Source: Drosophila persimilis
Taxonomy: Eukaryota; Arthropoda; Insecta; Diptera; Drosophilidae
DNA: 64,000 nt
Direction of reading: 5' to 3'
NCBI RefSeq assembly: GCF_003286085.1
Contig: NW_020825288.1
Coordinates: 14,570,001-14,634,000, forward strand
In this document: positions 23,801 through 35,759 of the stretch, piece by piece
Layout of the letters: every line of letters starts with the position of its first letter
Position numbering within the stretch: the stretch's first letter is position 1
Notes under the pieces: generated by a model
Told to the model about the DNA's origin: nothing
Database searches by the model: none
The model's input: only the letters and a program-made list of their open reading frames with translations
Position numbers and translations under genes: made by a program

Positions 23801-26800
23801 TGGAGAATGGTAGAGTTAAACCTTGAAAATGGTACATAATGTATCAATTTTTGTTTAGTTCAGCTGATTTATTCCGCTCGGTGTCCTGCTGGGAAGTCGC
23901 TCAACTTCGAGCTCTGAGATTTGAGCCGTGAGCCACTGCCGAACAGTGAGCTCTTTGTCCAAGTGGCAATCGATTTAATGCCGCTCCTGTCCGGGCAGCC
24001 CACCCGGTCCGCTCGAGTGCGCATTTGAATTTCAATCAGGTGGCTGCAGCGAAATAAATAAGCCGCCGCACGGATCCGATGAGCCACTGATGACGAGGAC
24101 CACTGCCACTTCCCCACCAATATGGCACGCATTGCCCGTGCTGCATTTGTAACTAAGTAGGAATCCCATGCCCCTTTCCCTGTCACAGCACTCACCGTTT
24201 ATAATTCTGGTCAGCTTGGAGCGTCTGGTGGAGGATGGACTCAGCATGCTCTCCCGCCGGCTGCTGCTGGCACTGCTGCTCCCGTTTCCTGGATGGTGCT
24301 GGTGGTGGAGGTGGCCGCCACTCGACCCCGTCGCGGAGCCAGCTCCAGAGCCGAAGCCCAGGTCGCCGTAATTGACATTCAGCTGGGCCTGCGCCTGGGC
24401 GCCGAATGTGGTGCCGGAGGAGGATGTCGAGTAGAGACTGCTGGCCGAGGGCCGCTTGCTGAACGGCGAGGGGGAACCACCACCACCACCACCTGGCGCC
24501 GTGACGGCCAGCGAGGGGCGCGGCAGGTCACTAAACACAATCTCGGCAAAGGAGTCGATGCTGGCCGAACGCTGGAGTGCACTGCTGTCCTTGCGCCTGC
24601 AAACAGAAATCAAAGAGACGGAAAAGGATGAGTCCCTGCTGGTCGGGGGGTAAGTGGCTATGCTGCAGAGATCCGCGTAAAAGTGGCGACAGCTTATAAA
24701 GTATCGTAATTACTTCATGCTGTCGGACATTTTAATGAGCTACCCACAGACCATTAAGTGTTGCCGCCAACTTCTCCCGTTACCCGGTTACCCCGTTGCC
24801 TACGTTGCCCCGTTGCCCCGTTGCGGTCAGTGGCCGGCCTAGTTGGCCATAATGTGACCGTTTTTTATGGCCACGCGATTGGAGAAAGCCCCGCGCAGAC
24901 AGCTGGCGCTATTGCCGTGCTGTGGGTAATGCCGACAAAGTCGACGCATACACCACACTCGCCTCTGAACATATTTCTTCATTCAAGCTAAATACAAATA
25001 GTTTTCTTCAGTTTTCCTCTTGCTGCTTGTTTTTCCCGGCCTTTCTTGGCATTTTCTTTGCATTTTCTTGACTATGACTTGCCAAGTTTATGGCCTGCAA
25101 ATCGAGACAAACAATGGAGTTGATGGGCAAACACAGAGGTCACAGTAAACTGCAATTTACGCCTCACTTAGCGGCTTGGTAATGGATTGATGTGGCCACT
25201 TCGGGATGGTCTGAAACTTCAGCTTAACTTGGATGTTTACATTCAACTGTATAGGATTGAAATAAACCACGCTGAAGACTGCTTGGGTGTCTTGAGTCGT
25301 CTGTATAGAAATACTTTTAAGGAGCGGTGGGCACGCTCGAGAGGCACAAGTGAATTCTGAAAAAGAATATGCACAAGCAACATGCATGTGCTGTGCATGA
25401 CTCGGTACATTGATGCTTCATTGAGACGCACAGGCGAATGCTGCAAAAGAATATAGAGGAGAATTGCACAAGCAACATACATGTGCTGTGCATGACTCAT
25501 TCTCATATATGTATGTATATGAGGCACAAGCGAATGCGGTAAAGCGAATCCCCAAAAATGGCAAAAATAACATACATTTAAGAGTTTTTTTTTGGCCCAC
25601 TCTCAAAAATGCATAGAGCCCATCGCTCCTTTAAATTCTTAAAGCAATACCAAATGTTTTTCTTTATAAAATACAAGGAATAGTTAATCAGTTCCGAGAA
25701 GAAATTACCATCGTTCATAGTAGCAAGAAGCGTTGCAAAAACATGTACATGTACAGGTAATTTAACTAGAAGGAGATTTACTGAATTCGGAAACACAGAA
25801 GCTCATACTCTCTCATACTTAGTAGCGAAAGGATCGGAATGGACTCCCCTCAAACCTCTTTCGTCAGAGTTTCATAAACATAGACCTTAATTAAAACTGT
25901 GTTGGCTTTTCAAAACCATTTTATTTCGTAACCTTCTGCTTTCGTATATGTACGATATTTGCAACACACTAAATCAAATTTTCAGGCCGCACATAAATTG
26001 AGTTCTGCCTCCACCCATACTCTGTGGCACATTTAGAGCATTTGCATAATCAGAGTCAAGTTGGAAAAGTCGACCACATTAAACCCGCCATAGCCTTGAG
26101 CAAAGTTTCCCTGTGCCAACGCATCAGTCAGTTCACAAATTTGTCCTCCAAGTTGGACCCATACATGCGACATATATTTATGTACAACATGTCGTATGCG
26201 CAACATTTTCAATTAAAACCGCAAAAGCTGTCGACAAACATAGCCCCCCCTCCCCTCCCATCATTAGTAGAGTTAATTTGATCTGGTGGAAGGTGGGGTC
26301 GAGAGTGCTGGGCGGATAGATGCATTTGTACAAGCAGTAATTCTGTTAATCCGAAACCATAATAAACCGGAGGGGCGAAGGGGGAATGTCTGTCCCTTTC
26401 TCCGAGACAAAGTTGAGGAAATTTGCAATTAAACACATTCATAATTTGCCAACAGCTAAATACGCTTAATCAACGCAAATTCAATCAAATTACGACGACG
26501 CTTTTAGGCAACAAACGAAGTGATTCCCCAACTCCAGCTCCTCCAACAACACTACTCCTTGCTCTCGACTTCGCTTAGTGAACTCTTGGGTAAAAAGTTG
26601 TGCTCGTCATCACCGGTTGATGGCTGATGGTGTGGGCATGGGTTTATTTGGGAGGGGCAGGGTAGAAGTACAAGCAACTCCGAAGCCACAGAAACATTTC
26701 ATGGCAGGCGACAGGCAGAGAGAGTGGGAAAGAGACGAGACCCCAGTTGGCCTGATTCCTCGACTAGTTGTCAACCTCATGCTGTCTTTGAGGGTGGAAT

Positions 26801-29800
26801 GAAAGATGACAGCCAGATAGAGATGGGCCAGCAGACCACCCCTTCCGATTGCATCTCGTATTTGCCAACCAACCACCGGCTGTGCTGGTGCCTAGTCAAT
26901 AATAATGATTGTTATTAGGTTATGCATAGATGTGGCAGGCAGGGTGGCAGTCGGGCACTTTAACCGGCTGCCAACTGGTGGCAATAAGTCAGGAGCAGAG
27001 TCAAATGGGGATTGGAAGTGGGCGCTCCATGCGATGTTTGCCCAAATATAGAAACAACAAGCATAACCATGCATTTGCCATGACAAGGCCGAATACAAGG
27101 CTCGTGTACTCCCGAACGGGTATACGAGTATGCGCTGCCAGTGGATGCCACACACACACTTGCTGCTCTGAGTGTCTTTCCATGCCCGTTGGTTGTCTGC
27201 CATTTGGCCTCCTTATTTACTCTTGTCTAAAAGCCGCCTGTGAAAGCGAATTTCCAGGGAATGTGCCATGTTCTGTGGCCATATGTGACATACAGAATCC
27301 TTCTGCGTGGCCAGACAGCACCCGCTCTTCAAGCTGTTAAGGTGTTTCTGGGTCACTGGGGGGGTCCCCCACTGCCTGCCTTTTGTGTGAAATTCCCCTA
27401 ATGAGAGATGACTCCGAACAGCACCGAAATTGTCTAGGACATGGCATTGTTGGCCACTGCACCGTAATTGAGGGTGAGTGAATAGTGCATTAGCAACGGA
27501 AAAAGGAACACAAATGGAATATAAGTGGGAAAGAAAGGGAGTGGCTGCAAATCGATATGGGTTGGCTCTGCCGACAAAGTTTTCTCTCGCATTCTCTTGG
27601 TCAATTTCGGCCTACATTTGGACTAATGAATTCGATAGTCCGATTGACTCTTTCGGGGGCTGGCACAGCTGCCTGGCTTCTCCGACGCACATAATCATTT
27701 TGGTATACGCACTGGTTCCATCACCAATTTGGTGACCTTTTATGCGGATCACATACACAAACTTCCCCAATGGGAGGGAGCCGTTTCCTCTGGCGACATC
27801 AAACGGGCCCAAAGTGATACGGAAAGTAAATCAAAAGCAGAATGTGGCAACGATGCCCCACAAATTGATGTTGACATCAGCAGCGAGACATTTTGTCGAG
27901 GCTTTTAGCTAAGCTTTTTTTCTCCTTCTCTTTTTTTCTTTTTTTTGTGCCGAGTTGCATGCAATTTATAAAATTTTACAGTACATAAGACACCACCCCC
28001 TCCCAGACATTGAAGGTAATGAGTGTTGTCGTTGTATTTGTCTTCGGCTGTGTTTTTGTGAGTGTACGTGTACCACATGACGTATGCGCAATTTCATTTA
28101 TGGTTCGTTTGCTCGAACTTCCAGTGGCATCTTGTGTTGCCTTAGCTAGTTGGATGGTGGATTGGATGGTGCCGCCGTGCCACAGAAGCAGAACACAGGC
28201 GACAGACGACAAGACGCACAAAACTTTATCCTTAGCATCAGGACTTGGGACAAAGAGACAGGAGACACGACAGGACAGGACACTGTTTTATTGGCCCCAC
28301 TGTTCGTTCGCTTACCATCTTTCCCTTCGTGTTGTGGCTGTTGTTGTTCCTTTTTCTTGGGTCTGACTTCCTCATGAATAATGCATTCACAATTAAGCCA
28401 GTGAGGACTAAGAAAACCCCAAAGGAAGAGTAGCCGTAGCCTCTACTCAGTGTTCTGCTCTGCTCTGCTCTGCAGTTATTATTATGCGAATCGCTGGTTG
28501 CTGGCTGCTTCTGGCTTCTTCTGGCTGCTGATAGCTGCTCCAGCTGCCATTTGCGTTGTTTTCTGGCTCTAAATTTAGCAACACGCAACACAAACAAACA
28601 GCAGAAGAATGAGTAAGTAAAGTACTAGCACTCGGACAACAATAACCCGCCCGAAAATCGTTCTCCCTTTTTGTTTGGGTTTGAGTTTGTGTTTCGGTTT
28701 TCTGCATTTTAAAATATCAAAGTTTAAGCACAGTCTCTTGTAAAGGAGCACCCTGACCTGGCCACTGACGTTCTTTTGTATCTTTTTTTGGTTCTTTCTT
28801 GTGTATCACGCTGGGCGGGTGGCAGCGATGCAATCAGTGCCCAGAGAGGGGTCTCGTTCTCTCTCTGTATCTGTGGCATGTTTGCCAAAATGATTTTACA
28901 CACTCGACCGTGGTCACTGTGCTCAGGCGTTGCCCGGCAAATGCATAGTTCAAGGCGCAATCTTGCAGCTCGTAAATTGCTTAAGTCCCGTCAAGGACTT
29001 GTGCTCGAACAAGAATGTAATACCACAGACACAGACTCAGACACAGACCGAGGTAGGTCTGCAGGATGTATGTGGTTCTGTGCCTTCTTCCGCTGCTCAA
29101 TTATTTTATTCAGTCAACAAGACAAGTTTGTATCACAAATTGCTTCTACTCGTACTGCATCCAATCTTCAAAAATGAATATAAATTTAAAGAAAATATAT
29201 AGTGTACCCGTGTCTTTATGCAATCTCTCCACACAGGTCGGACTACGCCAGACCATTCTAGCAATGCAATTTGAATCTGTTTCAATTAGTCTGATGTTCG
29301 TATAAATCAATTGGTTTCCCAAAGGTTCTTTGACTGCTGGCCAAGGACCTGAGTTGGGCTTCTGCTACACAGAGAAAGGTAGAGAGGGGGCAGGGACAGG
29401 GACAGGGACTGGGCACCTGACGTTAATTAAACCAGCATCGAGAGGAGTCTCTGTCTTGGGGGTTTTGTTGGAGCGTGTGTTAATCTTGCGACTGCATGTG
29501 TCTCCATTAGACCGCCGTGAAGTGAAGCGAATTGAAGCGAATGAAGACAAATGCCACACTCGACCGCAGGGCAAGCTGCTGCTCGCCTGTCATCACCATC
29601 CATCCATCCAGCCAGCCAACGTCACAACCTCATGTGTGGCCAGCCATTAGGAGGTAGGTGTTGGCATGCCAGAGATCAGCTTGCCACCGCTGCTCTGGGT
29701 GCAAATGAAATTAGCTAATTGCAACCGTTCTCTCTCTTTCTCTCTCCCTCTCTCGCTATCTCGCTATCTCTCTACCTCTTTCTCTGCCAGTCAAGGTGAA

Positions 29801-30329
29801 TGTTGACAGTGATGGTTAGTGCTGAAGGATGTCATAAATTACACAAGTACGCACCTCTCCCAGGACAGACGACGGGGCGCATCCTCGCCCAGACCCAGAC
29901 CGAGTCCCAGACTCACAGACGTGGTGTCACCGGGAGGCGGCTGCAGATTGGATCTGCCGGAGAAGCCACTTGATTGATGCAGCAGTTTAGCCAGGCGAGT
30001 GAAGGTCGTGCCCGAGCCGGAGCCAGAGCCAGAGCCAGATGCTGCCGATGCCTCGGCCAGCGGTAGTTCGTGGAGGGTGTGCTCTCTGGCCAGCGGTGTG
30101 GTGGCCTCCGAGGTGGCTGCGGCACGCTTTCTGGCTGCCAGACGATAGGCACGCGCTGCCACCACATGTGGGGCCGGGATCCTTGCCGAGGAAATGTACA
30201 ATTAAAAATGAATACAGCCCGGCTGGAGAGAAGTGTTTTACTCACCTGAGCAGCAGGGAGCCATCCGCATGACACTCAAAATCATCCGACAGCTGGAACA
30301 ACGAACTGTCCCCCAAATGTTGCACCTGA

Positions 30330-30376
<47 letters not shown>

Positions 30377-33300
30377 CTGCTGTTGCTGCAGTGTGGAGTG
30401 CGCGGTCTGGTGGTGGTGCGGTGTGCTGCCCGAGGACTTGCGACGATACACCAGATTGGTATCATCCTTTGGCAAATTCAATGACTTAACCATCAGTGTG
30501 TTGTTGTTGTTGGCCAGATGCGTGTTGTTGTTGTTGTTGCTGCTGCTTGTGGCACTGGTGGCGTTGCCAGGATTGCCGCTGCCGGGGCCGGTGCCACCAC
30601 CACCAGCAGCAACACCACCACCGCCGCTGTGTCCGGCACGGGTGAGCAGTGACCAGCGATGGCCACTGGCGCTGCCACTTCGGCTCTTGCTGCCCAACAG
30701 TCGCTCCTCTGTGTGGGTGGAAAATGGAGAATGAAAAATCAGTTAATGGAGCGCACATTGATATATGGATTTTGTGTGGTCTTTGTGCAAGCTGCACTCT
30801 GCTTTAATCTGTGCACGGGTACTCGTACGAATATTAATCATAACTCGAGCTGAAAACTTGTCAAAAGTTTTTAATTAAATCTTCTGCCATAACATGTCGT
30901 GGCCACGCAACGAACGGCCTGCGGCTCGTGGAAACTGTGGAAAGCCATTTTCATTATTCCACTTTGTGTATTTTAATACCCTTTGCCAGAGGGTGATTTC
31001 ATTTTTCCTAGAAATTTGCAAACGCACGTTAAAGAATCTGTTGTTCTAGCTGATTTATTGGCAAGTCTGTGAAAGACTTCATCTTTAGTATTTATCCTAT
31101 CTATCCTATCAATGGACTATGCCTGCTATGTCAGCCAAAATGATCATTCAATGATTATTTTTAAGGATTTTTCCAACTTTTTTGTAGCAAATATCTCTGC
31201 ATAGAAATCATGGGACCAAAGAAAGATACCAATAAAATAAATCAACTCAGAATACCTTCTATGAAAACTTTTCAATTTGTAGTTTAATGGGTCTATATAT
31301 AAAACTGTCAATTTCAATTAAAATGGTACCCACATTTGTTCTCATTGGCTATAGAAATATTCTGAAGCGTATAAATTATTCATTCATTTGTCCTTTTTTT
31401 TTATTTCAAAGGGTAGATTTTCCTTTAATGTAATTCAATTCTAATAAAAATGGAAAAAGGGGGAAAAGTGTCAGTAGCTGGCAGTGGAGTTTTATTTCTA
31501 TTTTTAATCTGCAAGTGTATTGGGATTTTCTATCTAGCCTTTAGCTCATAGCCCTCGATGCGATTTAATACTGCATTTTTTTCTGCATCGAATACAAGGA
31601 ATATTTGCACGAATTTTTTTTTTCTTTACTTTCTGATCAATCAGAAAATGGCCATGGAATATTATTCCATAGAAAACCAAATAACTACACACAATTTACT
31701 CGTATTCTGAGAAGAGTAGAAGAGAGAAAGAGAGAAAGAGGGAAAGAGAGCTGACAGTTTGTTTAAAAATAAAATTTAAATTCTGCTATGGCATTCATGG
31801 ATGGATGGCCTGGTCCTGGGCTTGACGAGGGACGACGGCTAAGGCGATTATAGAGGCAAACACGAGCTGGTATACGCACCCAATTGAAATGTTTGCTTAT
31901 CCGTGTGCAGCGAGACGACCGGAAGTCCTGGCACAATGATGGCTGGCAGGGTGCGCGACCGTAACAATGGCGGCGGCAGCTTGCGGCTGCCCGTCCGTGA
32001 TTGCGACCCAGAGCCGCCGCCGCCGCCTCCGCTGCCAACGCCACTCGCACTACCACCCGCAGCGGCGCTGCTCTGCTGGGCCCTGAAAGGAGAGAGACAC
32101 AGAGATCACAGGGTGAGTGGAAAAGGGTGAAGGAAGTGCCAAAGGAAGTGACAATAATAAGTTAATGCAATTATATATTAAGTGCGACGAGTGGGGTGTG
32201 TCAGCAAGGAAATGCAATTAGTTCTTCCTACGATTTTTCTCCTCCATTGTCATGGATGCCATTTCCGTTTCATTTGCATGCCCCACGCCCCTCGCCTCAT
32301 TCCCATTCCCATTCCCATGTCCATTCCCATCCCTTATTCCACTTCCTGCATCGAGGGTGTGCGAGTGTCAGCTGTTGATTTGCGCATTTTTTTTTCGCAC
32401 ACACGCGAATTACATTTGATTGTTGTGTGGAAAATTATTTCCAGCATCTCTCCAACCTCTTTCTCAACCTCCACCAGCTGGCAGTGACAGCTGCCACCCC
32501 ACCACGCCCCTCAATTTGTGCAACTTGATGTGTGATTGAATTTCTGGCACTCGAATGGGTGTCCCAACTCGACGCCTACCCCAGATGCGTCATGGGGGCA
32601 CGGCTCTGCTCGGCTGTGCTCCGCTCTGCTCTGCTCTGCTCTAACAATTGTCAGGCTGATGGACACCCTACATACTGCGATATTACATATTTCCGTATGC
32701 AAAAAGGACGAAGCTACAGAAATGGAAAACTTTTTATTTGATTTACTTTGACTTTGACATTTTGCCAAGGCGCCCGACCGAATATCTGTCAGAGTTTCGA
32801 CACAAGTTGGCAGCTTCATGTCCTCGCTCTAACACGGAATTGTGCGCGTATATATTGATGATGATACACAGCCAGATCGGACTGGGAATGGCTGTGTTGT
32901 GTACGGGAGCGGAAGAATGGGAATGGTAGCTGCCAAACGAAGCAAAATCAGCAAAGTTTTTCGACTCATCTCTCTCCCACCAAGGCAACCCCAAGGCATT
33001 TAAGATCCCCAGCGAGGGCCTGGAGGATAATACTTTCAATCGCACACTCCTTCATCTCTCGCATCGCTGACAAGAGCTGCAGCAAAGTTACACAGAAAAA
33101 GAATCATGTAAGCAATTTATATGCGTCCTTGCTGGAAAAGGAGAGGATGTGGGGTCTGGGGAAAACTTGAAGAAAACATTCGAAATAGTTACAGCAGCGA
33201 AACGAACAACAACACACAATGTCCACACATAAATAAAAAGAAAATTACACAACGCTTTAGCGGGAAAGGTTGTAGTTTTTGTTGTTGTATTTTCTTTATT

Positions 33301-35715
33301 TTTTGAGCACCGCAACGCCTCTTTAGTCTCCTTTTGTTTATAGGCCTGGTGTTGCAGGATGTTAAGGCACTTTTGAGTGCGTTAAGCGCAGGGTTACAGC
33401 ACACACACGCACCCACCTATAGTCGTATAATGTGGCAGCACCCACTAAGGGCAAGCTGTTACAGGTCACAGCAGGGGAGCAGAACGGGGAACGCAACAAG
33501 GCCGGGAAGCAAAGGGCAAAGGCAGGTCTACGGCAGGCGGCATATGGCCGAAGAAGCAGTGGGCGGGCAACGGCAACCCACTCACATAACTCAAAGCGGA
33601 TCTGCATAATTGACGTGAAATACTCGTAACCGTAAATCGTGCATTACCCCACAACATTTGCCACCACCTTTCGGTTAAACAAAACTGAGGAAGAGCTGGA
33701 TGGCGCGCAGCGCCAGGAGGAAAAGGTTAACATGCTGCCAGAATTGCCGGTAAAAAAGCTTGAAGATTGGGCGCCACATAAAACTTTACAGCCTGATAAA
33801 GGAGTCATACGGGGGTGGAGTGGGGTGTAAAGGCGTTATTTAATGAGAGCAGGAAGTCGGCAAGGAGTGCATGTGTTAAAAGGATCAAACGAAGTGGGTA
33901 CACCATACCCTCAGGGTAGGTTTAGAAATCATTCAACCAAACTATTCTCCACCTTATATATATTTTAGTTATTTTATTATAGAACCAGGTCCCTAAAAAG
34001 GTCCTAATTTTCTCTAATTAATTGCTGCAATTTATATTGATAAAAGCCCATTTTTCCTTGGGTTTTTTCAAACCCCGCTCCACCATGTATTTACCTTTCG
34101 CATTTATCTTTCATCACTTTTGAAACGGAAAGCGAATACCCACAGGTATTCATTAGGGAACGCCCATTACATATAGGAGCTGAACATACACGAGTTCCAC
34201 TCCTAATTCTATTAGAAATTCTTCCTTCCTAATGATTATCCTTATGCCCATTTGCATATGCCAATTAAGGGACGCCTCTGTTGACACCTCGGACAGCACC
34301 AGTTGGGAGGTAATGAAGTTCCTGGTGCCGGGTACCCGCCATAAACATCGGTATCAGCATGGGCATTACCTATGGCATCGTTAATGTCGCCCAACAGCGG
34401 CCTGGCATGCGGACGATGGCGGCGGATGTCTGTAAAAAGGGCCACTAAGCCGAAGGGCTTTGCCAAATTACGCATACGCTGTGTGTGACCTGTAATCCAA
34501 TGTGTGTCCGCTCATGTGTGTGTGAGAGGGTAAGTCGTGTAATTGCATTTGGTGCTGTGTTTACATGTGCGTGCATAATTAGAGCAAATGTTGCTCGTGT
34601 AATCAAATCATCGGATGGCAGCCCTTTTTAGCCCAGGCTTCTGCTCCTTCGGATTGCCTTTAGAATGGGTTAAAGCGAGCTGCGCGAAAGCAATTCGTTC
34701 TTAAAGAAACCACGCCACCCCACTTGAGGACCCGTTTGTTTCCCGGAAACGGGTGGCGGCCCGGGCCGTGCCTAATTGAGTTTGCCGCTTGGCATTCTTT
34801 CAGAGCACCCGCGTCCTTCGTCCTGCGTCCTGCGTCTGGGCTTAAGCAAACGATGGGCATGCGGATGCCAGAGCATAAGAAGCATTTTCATTACAACGAT
34901 GCAGTAGCGCAAACAACACAAAAAAAATGTCGAAAATTTACTTTGCAGCTCACAAAAGAGAATCCACGCAATAAACGGAGCAAATATCTAACGAGCTGCG
35001 TCCTAGAGGGTTCCTAGAAAGCAAATGAGCAACGGCTGCAGGACGTGCATGGGAATCGAGATTGGTTCGGTTGCCATTTTCCCCCCGTCCTATCTTCGTC
35101 CCGCGTCCATTTCCCGGAACAGACCAAAGGCTGAAGGCATCTAGCGCTAAGAGCCAGGCGTTTTTTATCAGGAACTTGAAGGGCTCTTCCCACAATGCAT
35201 TCCAAGAATGCATCTGCCAGCCAAGTGCGTTGGCTTGTTTTCCCCCAAAATTGTTCGTTCTATTTATATCCGTTCTCCTTCGCGGTTGTTTTTGAGGGCA
35301 AAGGGTAAATGCTAATCGGGAAAACGTGAAAATGCTAAAGGCAGATGGAAGCTTTTTTGGGTGCAAACAACACTGGAATACCAATCAGTCTCTGCGGGGA
35401 TTTGTTCAAGCTCCTGAATCCAGGAGAGCTTTGATTTAAATATTTCCACAAAATAAAACACCTTATCGATCGGATAATCTCTCTGAATCGTTGCAATTGT
35501 TTGCAACTTGAAAGACTGCACCAAAGAATAGACGTGTACTTTTGATTGATGTTTATTTTGTGGTCGTAGCATATCGATCTGTTTTTTTAGTTAGTTTGTT
35601 GCAAAGATGAAAGTTTGTTTGACGGCATAGAAATCGGTTTTAATTGCGGCCAAATCCTTAGTTCAAACAACTTGTTAATTCTGTTTGCCTTCGCCTGACA
35701 GGATGCCTGACTGGA

Positions 35716-35759
<44 letters not shown>

